From: Sphaerimonospora mesophila NBRC 14179 = JCM 3151
GTDB taxonomy: Bacteria > Actinomycetota > Actinomycetes > Streptosporangiales > Streptosporangiaceae
DNA length: 32,860 nt
Assembly: GCA_001552515.1 (NCBI GenBank)
Contig: BCRI01000084.1
Span: forward strand, 1-32,860
Reading direction: 5' to 3'
Under the pieces are notes generated by a model, which was not told where the DNA came from, searched no databases, and saw nothing but the letters and a program-made list of their open reading frames with translations. Positions 22,159-28,886 of this stretch are shown piece after piece (the stretch's first letter is position 1; every line of letters starts with the position of its first letter). The translations under genes and the position numbers were made by a program.

Positions 22159-22425
22159 ATGCGACCAGGCAGACGACTACATCAGCAGTACATCCACCTG
22201 GTGCGGCTCGCCTGGGACCTCCGTGAGCTGGGGTACGGCTCTGCCGTCGCACTCCCCCGCGACGGGGAGCCGGCCCTGGTGTTCCCACATGCCGCCGATC
22301 ACCTCAAGGTCAGGGTCTCGACCCGCGACGGCGACTGGTTCTTCACCTGGGGGCGTGGGCCGGGCCGACGAGTACGGGCGCTCGACGCCGAGGCGGCACG
22401 ACGGATCACGGAGGTGACCCGATGA
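22159..22425 (+). CDS. Small conserved-type hypothetical protein beside the XRE/HATPase set
   Basis: An 88-residue protein, basic at the N-terminus (MRPGRRLHQQ), then DLRELGYGSAVALPRDGEPAL and a beta-rich LKVRVSTRDGDWFFTWGRGPGRRV. I do not recognise a named domain, although short proteins of this look recur between XRE/DUF397 genes and HATPase genes in actinomycetes. The start is supported by GGAGG and a nearer GGAG before ATG 22159. Its stop overlaps the ATG of the HATPase gene (22422-22425), so the two are translationally coupled and likely act together. Confidence 0.7.
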   Translation: MRPGRRLHQQYIHLVRLAWDLRELGYGSAVALPRDGEPALVFPHAADHLKVRVSTRDGDWFFTWGRGPGRRVRALDAEAARRITEVTR

Positions 22426-22919
22426 CCACAACGGCCGCGACCACGACCACCGCGACCGCAACGGCCGCGACCTCCGGCGCGGCACCCGGCACAGCCTGTC
22501 CTGCATCACCTGACCTCCTGGGCAGCGCCGTTCTCCCCGGCCGGTCGATATCTGTCGGGATCGCCCGCGCCTTCGTCCGCGACCTGCTGCGCGTGGCCGA
22601 GTGCCATCAGGTTGACGATGCACTGCTGCTGGTCAGCGAGCTTGTGACCAACGCCGTCCAGCACTCGGACTCAGGACTTCACCGGCACGGCCAGGTGTCG
22701 GTGGCGGTCGTCGACGCCGGTGCGACCATCCGCGTCGACGTAACCGACGACGGGTCGAGCGGAGCCTTCCCCATGGTCGCTGAGGCTGCAGATCTGGACA
22801 CCGAACGCGGCCGAGGGCTGTGGCTGGTCGATCGATTGGCCACCCGCTGGGGAGCGCACGGGAGCCCGGCCGGTCGCGTCGTTTGGTTCGAGATCGCCCG
22901 CCGCCCCGGCTGCCCCTGA
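22422..22919 (+). CDS. ATP-binding protein, RsbW/SpoIIAB-like HATPase (anti-sigma kinase type)
   Basis: A 165-residue GHKL-fold protein. The N-box is SELVTNAVQHS (72-82), G1 is VDVTDDGS (105-112) and G2 is ERGRGLWLVD (128-137). There is no dimerisation His or membrane segment, so it is the stand-alone HATPase_c_2 type. That type can phosphorylate anti-anti-sigma factors or act in XRE/DUF397-linked developmental circuits. The first 20 residues are a Thr/Ala low-complexity tract, MTTTAATTTTATATAATSGA. It is coupled to the upstream small gene by an ATGA overlap. No sigma factor or STAS partner is in the window. Confidence 0.88.
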   Translation: MTTTAATTTTATATAATSGAAPGTACPASPDLLGSAVLPGRSISVGIARAFVRDLLRVAECHQVDDALLLVSELVTNAVQHSDSGLHRHGQVSVAVVDAGATIRVDVTDDGSSGAFPMVAEAADLDTERGRGLWLVDRLATRWGAHGSPAGRVVWFEIARRPGCP

Positions 22920-23464
22920 TCCTCCCCGGAGGTCAGGCCAATTGACGAGCTTGGCGGGCCTGCCCGGCTGGACGGGCCCGTCGGGCTCGCCGACGATGTC
23001 CGACTCGCCCGGCTCGTTCGGCTCGCCGGACTCGCACGGCTGGGCAGACTGTGCACATCCGCGCTTTCTCTGCACGCCGTTGCCGTGCCGTACGAGGAAG
23101 GGGAACCAGAGGAACAGGAACCATCGGCATAAGCGGCCAGAGGATCGGTGGCGACCGCGGAGGCCTCCGCACGATCCTGCACCTGTCCCCGCGCCTCCGG
23201 CCGCGCCTCTCTAACCGGCTGCGCTTCCGCATCCGTCTTCGTCGGTGCGTCCTCCCCCATCCGGCCACATTCCTCCTCGTGCAGCAGGGATGAAGCAGGG
23301 GAGAGACCGGCAGAAGAATCACGGGCAGACAGCGCGACCGGACCGGACAACTCCAGGAGCATGATCAGTTCCGTCGGATCGATCGGCCGCAACTCTGCCA
23401 ACCTCAGCGCCATCCGCCTTGGCCGTCCCGGCATCGCGAGATCCACGCACCCCTCTTGCTCCAC
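22679..23464 (-). pseudogene. Doubtful open frame, possibly a decayed gene
   Basis: A minus-strand frame has a good start: GGGGGAGGA four bases before GTG 23464. It continues through a plausible first ~50 residues (VDLAMPGRPRRMALRLAELR, then PIDPTELIMLLELSGPVALS). After that it turns into Ser/Arg/Ala/Pro low complexity (SRASPASRTSRASRTSSASP), and the last 240 bases are antisense to the HATPase gene. I recognise no domain. It may be a short lineage-specific gene that lost its stop, or chance coding in GC-rich DNA. Stretch 22920-23520 holds nothing else convincing. Confidence 0.25.
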
Positions 23465-23499
23465 GGAATCCTCCCCCGGCGGGCCCGATGATTCGAAAA

Positions 23500-23884
23500 C
23501 CTGTCCGTATAATCTCATGTTTCACTTACAAATGGCAACCTCTTCTTCCGATTAATTCAACGTAAATACGAGAAGTAAATGCCGTTCGCCCTTAATGTCC
23601 GCAACTTTGGGGTCTCTCACAGAGCAACGTGTGAGGCGAAGGCAGGGCGGAGCTCGGCCCAAGCCCATGCTCCGAGCGTCGTGTCGGTCGTGGTCGCGGG
23701 GGTCCGCGACTGCTCGGGAACGAACCCCTCACGTAGTCCGGTCGACATCCCTACGATGGCCTCGACCTGAGCTCGGGACATGCCGGCGTGGTTCGCATGG
23801 CGTCGTCGCCGACGCGATGGGCGGTGACCGTACGGCCCAGGTGGGCCCGACGCATTCCCGGGGCGTACGGCATGATGGGGAACC
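23500..23884. other. Gene-poor stretch with an AT-rich patch
   Basis: Bases about 23505-23600 are clearly AT-rich against the rest of the window (for example CGATTAATTCAACGTAAATAC), which suggests promoter DNA or foreign insertion. A 54-residue minus-strand frame (ATG 23781 to 23617, MSRAQVEAIVGMSTGLREGF...) has acceptable codon use but no ribosome-binding site and no recognised family. A 63-residue plus frame at 23579-23770 on the opposite strand is equally unsupported. No RNA gene or transposon end was recognised. Confidence 0.35.
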
Positions 23885-24271
23885 GTGGAGAGATCGTTGG
23901 TCGTCTATGACGGGGACTGTGGTTTCTGTACCACCGCGGCGAACTTCGTCGAACGGCGCATGAACGTCCCCGCTGACGTCCGGCCCTGGCAGTTCACCGA
24001 CCTCGCCGCCCTCGGCACCACCCGGGAACGGGCGGAGTACGAGCTGCTCTGGACGGACACGCGGGGCCGCCTGTACGGCGGGGCCCAGGCCGTCGCCAAG
24101 ATCCTTATCGCGGCGGGACTGCCCTGGTCACCTCTGGGGCTGGTCCTGCGCGTCCCGCCCTTCCGGTGGCTGGCCCACGGGGTGTACCGGCTCATCGCCG
24201 GCAACCGGCATCGGCTCCCCGGCGGCACCCCGATGTGCGTCATACCCGCCGACCAGCGCAGGAACGGCTGA
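23885..24271 (+). CDS. DCC1-like thiol-disulfide oxidoreductase family protein (DUF393)
   Basis: A 128-residue protein with the defining motif VVYDGDCGFC at residues 6-15 (Cys12 and Cys15 as CxxC). It is followed by WQFTDLAALGTT, GGAQAVAKIL, and the hydrophobic LPWSPLGLVLRVPPFRWLAHGVYRLIAGNR. Family members are presumed thioredoxin-like disulfide oxidoreductases, and some are fused to or encoded near HTTM/vitamin K-dependent carboxylase-like proteins. Here an HTTM gene converges on it and overlaps it by 144 bp. GTG 23885 is set by the motif position; CATGAT about 8 bases upstream is a weak leaderless -10. Confidence 0.9.
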   Translation: MERSLVVYDGDCGFCTTAANFVERRMNVPADVRPWQFTDLAALGTTRERAEYELLWTDTRGRLYGGAQAVAKILIAAGLPWSPLGLVLRVPPFRWLAHGVYRLIAGNRHRLPGGTPMCVIPADQRRNG

Positions 24272-25150
24272 AGCCGCCTCCGCGCCAGGCGCCGCCTCCT
24301 CCGTCCCCATGGCCGGGACACCGCCTGCGTGGCCGTGCCGTACGAGGCGCTCGGTGGGCAGGAAGGCGAGCAGCAGGCAGAGCACGTGCGGCCAGAACAT
24401 GATCGAGATCGTGGCGTAGACCGTCAGGTGGAAAGCGGTCAGCACGCCGACTGCGGCGTATCGCCACCGGCCGTTCAGGAAGAGGACCACGATCGAGCCC
24501 AGCTCCATGAGCATGATCCCCCATTGGGACCAGTGCAGCACCCAGGGATAGTCGAGCAGTAACCGGCCCACCCCGGTGCCCCGGCGCATCACCGCGCGGA
24601 CCAGCGTCGCGCTGTTGACCCACTCCACACCGCCGAAGCGGAGCTTGGCGAACGCCGAGAGGAAGTACGTCGCCACGACCGCGATCTGCACGCAGCGCAG
24701 CGCCCACGCAGCCGACTCGGCCGAGCCTTCGCCCCGCAACCGCGCCCTCGCCACCGTTGGCAGCACCGCCAGCGCCACCACGTAGGCGATACGGTCGTGG
24801 TCGACCTTCCCGAACGAGAAGCTGATGATCAGCTGCTCGAAGTAGAGCAAGAAGATCGCCGTACCGAGGACGCGCTGCCACCGTCCGGACGGCGCGAGGG
24901 CCGCGGCGAGCAGGGCCAGCGGGATCAGCGTCCAGGTGACCACGAGGATCAACGCGGGGGTCGGCCGGGGCAGATGCAGCAGTTCGGCCACGATCAGCGG
25001 CTTGTACAGTTCGGTCGCCGAGGCGTGATGCGATCCGAGCGGCCGGAGCACCAGCAGGTCGAGCGGGATGAACAGGTACGCGGCGATCCGGAAGACCGCC
25101 ACCCGGGCCAGGGGAACCGGCCCGAAGAACCAGCGGGTCAGCGCAGCCAC
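24128..25150 (-). CDS. HTTM-domain (vitamin K-dependent carboxylase-like) membrane protein
   Basis: A 340-residue integral membrane protein with about seven or eight helices, starting VARVAVFRIAAYLFIPLDLL. Typical HTTM parts are IISFSFGKVDHDRIAYVVAL, CVQIAVVATYFLSAFAKLRFGG (as two neighbouring pieces) and FHLTVYATISIMFWPHVLCLLLAF. Related domains occur in gamma-carboxylases and in bacterial proteins of unknown activity. The last ~65 residues are a non-membrane Ala/Pro/Glu-rich tail; of these, 47 are encoded antisense to the DCC1-like gene, so the tail is probably not conserved. ATG 25150 overlaps the preceding gene by 13 bp; both form an operon. Confidence 0.85.
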   Translation of the reverse strand: MAALTRWFFGPVPLARVAVFRIAAYLFIPLDLLVLRPLGSHHASATELYKPLIVAELLHLPRPTPALILVVTWTLIPLALLAAALAPSGRWQRVLGTAIFLLYFEQLIISFSFGKVDHDRIAYVVALAVLPTVARARLRGEGSAESAAWALRCVQIAVVATYFLSAFAKLRFGGVEWVNSATLVRAVMRRGTGVGRLLLDYPWVLHWSQWGIMLMELGSIVVLFLNGRWRYAAVGVLTAFHLTVYATISIMFWPHVLCLLLAFLPTERLVRHGHAGGVPAMGTEEAAPGAEAASAVPALVGGYDAHRGAAGEPMPVAGDEPVHPVGQPPEGRDAQDQPQR

Positions 25151-25659
25151 TGGGCCACCACCTTCTCCTCGGTGCCGACGAACCTACGGTCGCGGAGCTT
25201 CAGGTAGCGCATCACAAGCCGGGCGCCGGTCCAGCGCGGCTCGGCGGGGCGCAGCCGGTCGTGAGCCTCCACAAGCCGGCCGACGAGCGCCGGAGCGGCT
25301 TGGAAACGCGGGATCTGACCCTCGACTTCTGCTCGGTTCACCCCCACGGCGGACGAGTCGAGCGGCACCTCCCGCCAGGAGCCGTCCGGCATCCGGGCCT
25401 CCAGCACCATGACGTGGATGTTGCCGTTGGGCGGAGTGCTGGTGGAGTACATCCGGAACGGCCCGAAGGGGAAGGCGTCGTCATCCCCCCAGAAGGTGCC
25501 GACGCAGAGCAGCGCGACGCAGACCCCGGCGAGCACCAGCCGTACGTGCCTGGCCCGGGCGGAAAGCGGCGTCGAAGCCGGTCCGGCGAGAGGGGTGCCG
25601 GTGGGCTCGGCGGGCGGGGCGGAGGTGGGCAGAGCAGATGGGCCGCCCGGCGTGATCAT
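25138..25659 (-). CDS. HTTM-partner membrane-anchored protein
   Basis: A 173-residue protein. A Pro/Ala/Thr-rich N-terminus is followed by one transmembrane helix (about residues 39-57, VRLVLAGVCVALLCVGTFWG). A soluble domain then begins with DDDAFPFGPFRMYS and contains VMVLEARMPDGSWREVPLD and LVMRYLKLRDRRFVG. The FPFGPFRMYS stretch recurs in proteins encoded beside HTTM genes in actinobacteria, as far as I recall, so it is likely the partner of the next gene, with which it overlaps by 13 bp. TAAAGT six bases before ATG 25659 suggests a leaderless mRNA. Confidence 0.75.
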   Translation of the reverse strand: MITPGGPSALPTSAPPAEPTGTPLAGPASTPLSARARHVRLVLAGVCVALLCVGTFWGDDDAFPFGPFRMYSTSTPPNGNIHVMVLEARMPDGSWREVPLDSSAVGVNRAEVEGQIPRFQAAPALVGRLVEAHDRLRPAEPRWTGARLVMRYLKLRDRRFVGTEEKVVAQWLR

Positions 25660-25681
25660 GGGGTGACTTTACCAACTTTGG
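25660..25681 (-). promoter_or_regulatory. Leaderless promoter of the HTTM operon with small palindrome
   Basis: On the minus strand TAAAGT (25671-25666), then CACCCC, then ATG 25659. Directly upstream CCAACTTTGG (25672-25681) is a short palindrome, a possible operator half. Confidence 0.45.
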
Positions 25682-25702
25682 GCTACTTTCAGCCCGGGTC
25701 CG

Positions 25703-26254
25703 TCAGCCTCCCAGCGCGTACGCCTCGAGGGGCTCGTAGCGTACGGACGACCCGAGGTGGCTGCGGACCAGGTGTACGGCGTCCGCCCGCCAGACGCGGC
25801 CGCTGAACGAGCTCAGCCCATCGACGAGATCGCGCAGATCGTCACCGTCGCGTGAGCGGGCCAGCGTGAGATGGGGGTGGAACCGCTTGCGGTCCTGCTC
25901 CCCCGCCCCAGCGCGGCGTGCGCCGGCGGCGACCGAGTCGGCCAGCCGCGGCAGCGGCGGGACCGCGGTGAGGCCGAGCCAGAACACGCGGCCACGCCCC
26001 GCCGACGGGAAGGCCCCCGCGCCGGCGAACGACAGCGTGACCGGCCGGTGGCGGGCGGCCGCCCGGGCCAGCCGTACGCCCAGCTCCGGCAGCACCCGGT
26101 CGGGCACCTCGCCGAGGAAGGCGAGCGTCACGTGCCAGAGCGCCGGGTCGATCCAGCGCAGCCTGGGCCAGCCGGGCCGGACGGACTCCACCGCCGTGGC
26201 GACCTCGGCCAGTGCCTCAGGCGGAGGCAGCAGCGCCACGAACAATCTGCTCAC
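25703..26254 (-). CDS. thpR: RNA 2',3'-cyclic phosphodiesterase (2H family)
   Basis: A 183-residue 2H phosphoesterase. The two catalytic tetrapeptides are HVTL (His41-Thr43) and HLTL (His128-Thr130), at the usual distance. The N-terminus is RLFVALLPPPEAL and the core has GRVFWLGL. It hydrolyses 2',3'-cyclic phosphates and was first described as 2'-5' RNA ligase. GTG 26254 starts the conserved sequence. The upstream frame to 26380 is an antisense-free shadow of the MFS tail in another frame. The gene start overlaps the end of the upstream MFS gene by 38 bp, so it is likely in the same transcript. Confidence 0.88.
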   Translation of the reverse strand: MSRLFVALLPPPEALAEVATAVESVRPGWPRLRWIDPALWHVTLAFLGEVPDRVLPELGVRLARAAARHRPVTLSFAGAGAFPSAGRGRVFWLGLTAVPPLPRLADSVAAGARRAGAGEQDRKRFHPHLTLARSRDGDDLRDLVDGLSSFSGRVWRADAVHLVRSHLGSSVRYEPLEAYALGG

Positions 26255-27668
26255 TCGGCGAGTGTCCCCCCGACCGGTCACGCGATGCCCCCTCCCGCGA
26301 GGCTCCGTTCTGCGCGACCCCATCCTGTGACATTCCGTTAGGCGAGACGCCGATCCGAGAGGCGCTGTTCCGGAAAGCACCGTTCGAGGAGGTGCCGTTC
26401 GAGGAGGTGCCGTTCGAGGAGGTGCCGTTCTGTCGCGTACGGTCCTGGTCCTGCGCCGCCGCCTCCCGTGCGCCGATGCGCGCGGCGATCGCCCGGGTGA
26501 GCAGTACGGCGAGGCCGACGCCGGCGACGGTCAGCGCCCCGGCGGTCGCGACGGCCACCCGGGGGTTGACCAGCTCGGCCAGCCAGCCGACCAGCGGCGC
26601 GCCGATGGGCGCTCCCCCGGTGACGACCAGCACGTACATCCCCATGACCCGGCCGCGCATCTCCGGCGAGGAGCCGAGCTGCACGAACGTGTTGGCGGTC
26701 GTGTTCACCGTGATCACGGCCATCCCCGCGGGGACGAGCAGCATCAGGTACGCCCAGTAGGCGGGGGCGAACCCCGCGGCGATCTGGAACACGCCGAAGC
26801 ACAGTGCGCCGGCGATCAGGAACCGCCGGCTGGGCTTGACCCGCTTGGCCGCGAGCAGCGCACCGCCGAACGCCCCCACGGCGAACGCGCTGGACGCGAT
26901 GCCGAAGGAGGAGGCCCCCGCGCCGAAGACCTCCCTGGCCATCAGCGCGATGCCGGTGGACAGACTCTGGGTGAATATCGCGGCGAACCCGACGATCAGC
27001 AGCGGCAGCAGCAGGCCGGGCCGACCGGCGGCGTACCGCAGACCCTCCCGGAGCTGGCCCTTCGCCCGCGGGACGGGCTCCGGGGTGCGCAACTCGGACG
27101 GCCGCATCAGCAGCAGTCCGGCGATCACCGCCAGGAACGAGGCGGCGTTCAGCAGGAAGATCTGTCCGGTGCCGATCCAGGACATGAGGACGCCGGCCAC
27201 GGCCGGGCCGACGATCCTGGCCAGGTTGAACGACGAGCTGTTCAGCGCGATGGCGTTCGGCAGGTCACGGCGGCCCACCATCTCCACCACGAACGACTGC
27301 CGGGTCGGCACCTCGACACAGGCGACCAGTCCCAGCACGAACGCCATGACGTAGACGTGCCACACCTGCACCGTGCCGGTCACGACGAGGACGCCCATGG
27401 TGAACGCGAGCAGACCGAGCATCGCCTGGGCCACGACGAGCACCCGGCGCTTGGGATAGCGGTCGGCGAGCATGCCGCCCCACAGCCCGAAGAGCAGCAC
27501 GGGGAGGAACTGCAGCGCGACCGTCACTCCGAGCGCGGAGCCGCTGCCGCCGGTGAGGTCGAGGACGAGCCAGTCCTGCGCGGTCCGCTGCATCCAGGTG
27601 CCGGTGTTGGAGATGACGCCGCCGGCGGCGAAGAGCCGGTAGTTGTGGTTCCGCAGCGAGCGGAACAT
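26217..27668 (-). CDS. MFS exporter (MFS_3/EntS-like) with a repetitive C-terminal tail
   Basis: About 483 residues. The start MFRSLRNHNYRLFAAGGVIS and helix 1 (ISNTGTWMQRTAQDWLVLDLTG) are typical of the MFS_3 group. Motif A is GGMLADRYPKRR, followed by VPTRQSFVVEMVGRRDLPNA, with 12 helices up to about residue 400. The last ~65 residues are soluble and built of pentapeptides of type xNGxS (NGTSS three times exactly, then decaying copies). The substrate is unknown; neighbours suggest drug or metabolite efflux under the MarR regulator, whose stop is 20 bp upstream. ATG 27668 begins the family's conserved N-terminus; the longer frame to 28187 would cover marR. Confidence 0.9.
   Translation of the reverse strand: MFRSLRNHNYRLFAAGGVISNTGTWMQRTAQDWLVLDLTGGSGSALGVTVALQFLPVLLFGLWGGMLADRYPKRRVLVVAQAMLGLLAFTMGVLVVTGTVQVWHVYVMAFVLGLVACVEVPTRQSFVVEMVGRRDLPNAIALNSSSFNLARIVGPAVAGVLMSWIGTGQIFLLNAASFLAVIAGLLLMRPSELRTPEPVPRAKGQLREGLRYAAGRPGLLLPLLIVGFAAIFTQSLSTGIALMAREVFGAGASSFGIASSAFAVGAFGGALLAAKRVKPSRRFLIAGALCFGVFQIAAGFAPAYWAYLMLLVPAGMAVITVNTTANTFVQLGSSPEMRGRVMGMYVLVVTGGAPIGAPLVGWLAELVNPRVAVATAGALTVAGVGLAVLLTRAIAARIGAREAAAQDQDRTRQNGTSSNGTSSNGTSSNGAFRNSASRIGVSPNGMSQDGVAQNGASREGASRDRSGGHSPSEQIVRGAAASA
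26382..26426 (-). repeat. Three exact 15-bp repeats in the exporter tail
   Basis: GTTCGAGGAGGTGCC (plus strand) occurs three times in tandem at 26382, 26397 and 26412. Antisense it codes GTSSN. Degenerate copies continue toward the gene end (to about 26250). The array is in frame with the exporter. Confidence 0.9.
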
Positions 27669-27688
27669 GCCGTCCGACTCTCGGCCCG

Positions 27689-28180
27689 CTAGATCTTGGA
27701 GAGCTTCTCCAGGATCGGCGCCGCCGCCCGTAGTGTCGCCCTCTCCTCCGGCGTCAGCTCCCTGATCCGCTGCGCCAGCCACGCCTCCTTGGCCCGGCGC
27801 TCCTCCTTGAGCAGCACCGCTCCCTGATCCGTCAGGCTGACCGTCACCTGCCGCCGGTCGGTCGGGTGAGGCGTGCGTTCCAACAGCCCCCGCTCCTCCA
27901 GCTTGGCGATCACGCGAGTCATCGAAGGCGGCTGCACCTTCTCGTGCTCGGCGAGTTCGCCAGGGGTGATGGCGCCGTGACGCCCGACGGCGGCCAGCGT
28001 CGCGAACTGGGTGGGTGTCAGCGAGTGATGGGCGGCCTGTTTGCGCAGCCGACGCGTCAGTCGCGCCAGTGACACGCGCAGTGCCGCGGCGAGCCCGGCA
28101 TCGCTGCGCAGGTTCTCGGTGTCCTTGACCGCGTTCTTCGCGGCGCTCTTCGTCGCGTTCTTGTCTGGGTTCGTTAGCAT
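27689..28180 (-). CDS. MarR-family transcriptional regulator
   Basis: A 163-residue regulator with a Lys/Asn-rich N-terminus. The winged helix is LTPTQFATLAAVGRHGAIT, then ELAEHEKVQPPSMTRVIAKLEERGLLER and the wing HPTDRRQVTVSLTDQG (about residues 54-118). Long helices at both ends allow dimerisation. It lies directly upstream of the MFS exporter in the same direction, 20 bp apart, the classic regulator-exporter operon. ATG 28180 has AAAGG upstream and lies inside the inverted repeat 28173-28200, which suits autorepression. Confidence 0.93.
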   Translation of the reverse strand: MLTNPDKNATKSAAKNAVKDTENLRSDAGLAAALRVSLARLTRRLRKQAAHHSLTPTQFATLAAVGRHGAITPGELAEHEKVQPPSMTRVIAKLEERGLLERTPHPTDRRQVTVSLTDQGAVLLKEERRAKEAWLAQRIRELTPEERATLRAAAPILEKLSKI

Positions 28181-28204
28181 AACTCATTACCTTTGCTAAC
28201 TATA
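28173..28204 (-). promoter_or_regulatory. marR promoter and operator
   Basis: GTTAGCA (28173-28179) and TGCTAAC (28194-28200) form a perfect 7-bp dyad with a 14-base centre that includes the ribosome-binding AAAGG and touches the start codon. On the minus strand TATAGT (28204-28199) is a candidate -10 overlapping the outer arm. A bound MarR dimer would block both transcription and the start region. Confidence 0.65.
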
Positions 28205-28238
28205 TGCCACGACGGGACATTCCGCGAACCGCATGCGA

Positions 28239-28273
28239 GAGGCCGCCACGGTGTGAGTCACCGTGACGGCCTC
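28239..28273 (-). terminator. Long hairpin behind the VOC gene and its repeat array
   Basis: GAGGCCGCCACGGTG (28239-28253) and CACCGTGACGGCCTC (28259-28273) pair in 14 of 15 positions around loop TGAGT. It lies between the phased repeat array and the marR promoter. It probably ends the AraC-VOC transcript. Confidence 0.65.
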
Positions 28274-28279
28274 CGTCGT

Positions 28280-28420
28280 GTCCTTCCCGCGTCCTTCCGC
28301 GTCCTTCCCGGTCCTTCTCGCGTCCTTCCGCGTCCTTCCCGGTCCTTCTCGCGTCCTTCCGCGTCCTTCCCGGTCCTTCCCGCGTCCTTCCGCGTCCTTC
28401 CGCGTCCTTCCCGGTCCTTC
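28280..28420. repeat. Fourteen-copy GTCCTTC array with 10/10/11-bp phasing
   Basis: GTCCTTC begins at 28280, 28291, 28301, 28311, 28322, 28332, 28342, 28353, 28363, 28373, 28384, 28394, 28404 and 28414. Spacings run 11-10-10 repeatedly, a 31-bp higher unit, with mean 10.3 bp, about one DNA turn. Linkers alternate CGC, CGC and CG(G)/TCGC. Open frames exist on both strands only because the repeat lacks stops. It lies in the 3' flank of the VOC gene. Confidence 0.9.
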
Positions 28421-28438
28421 TTCCGGGCGCCGCGCCGC

Positions 28439-28876
28439 TCAGGCCGGCCCGGGCATGCCCCCGTGCTCGGACTCTTTCGGCTCGACGAGCACGAGCCAGT
28501 AGCCGGAGACGTCACGCATGACGGCCTCGACGCCGTACGGCCGCTCGGCCGGCTCCTGGAGGAACGTGACGCCCTTGGCGACCAGCTCCTGGTAGGTCTT
28601 CCGGCAGTCGTCGACCCGCAGGCCGAGACCGCCCATCTGACCCTTCTCCAGCTGACGCCGGTAGAAGTCCGCGGCCTCCGCGTCGAGCGGCGGACCCGGC
28701 TTCATGAGCGTGATCTGGAGCTCGGGTTGATTGGGATGACTCACCGTGAGCCAGCGATAGCCGTCGCCCATCGTGAAGTCCGTACGCACGACGAAGCCGA
28801 GGACATCGACGTAGAAGTCCCTCGCCTCGTCCTGGTCGAGGCAGTAGACGGTAACCAGAGAGACGTTCGTAATCAT
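28439..28876 (-). CDS. VOC/glyoxalase-superfamily protein
   Basis: A 145-residue protein with the paired beta-alpha-beta-beta-beta modules of the VOC fold. Module 1 is VSLVTVYCLDQDEARDFYVDVLGF..RTDFTMGDGYRWLTVSHP (in pieces, residues 5-50). Module 2 is GGLGLRVDDCRKTYQELVAKGVTF and VMRDVSGYWLVLVEP (82-131). Such proteins bind a metal and act as lyases, dioxygenases or resistance proteins; which one is not evident. ATG 28876 starts the conserved fold. It follows the AraC gene by 10 bp in the same direction, so they form an operon; AraC-VOC pairs are common in actinomycetes. Confidence 0.88.
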   Translation of the reverse strand: MITNVSLVTVYCLDQDEARDFYVDVLGFVVRTDFTMGDGYRWLTVSHPNQPELQITLMKPGPPLDAEAADFYRRQLEKGQMGGLGLRVDDCRKTYQELVAKGVTFLQEPAERPYGVEAVMRDVSGYWLVLVEPKESEHGGMPGPA

Positions 28877-28886
28877 GGGTGTGAAC

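Noticed and set aside
21212-22288. 358-residue minus-strand frame over the XRE gene
   Set aside because: It is a frame shadow of the XRE regulator (same strand, wrong frame) and includes repeat-coded Arg runs.
23579-23770. 63-residue plus-strand frame after the AT-rich patch
   Set aside because: No recognised domain, weak start signals, and the opposite strand has an equally plausible 54-residue frame.
26217-28187. Single 656-residue fusion of the exporter with an N-terminal extension
   Set aside because: The extension is a shifted-frame reading of marR. The exporter's conserved start is at 27668.
28280-28420. CRISPR array
   Set aside because: Repeat units are about 10 bp with no unique spacers, and no cas gene is present.
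28258-28515. Open frames encoding Arg/Asp/Gly or Ser/Pro/Phe repeats through the GTCCTTC array
   Set aside because: Both strands and several frames stay open only because the 10-bp repeat has no stop triplets.
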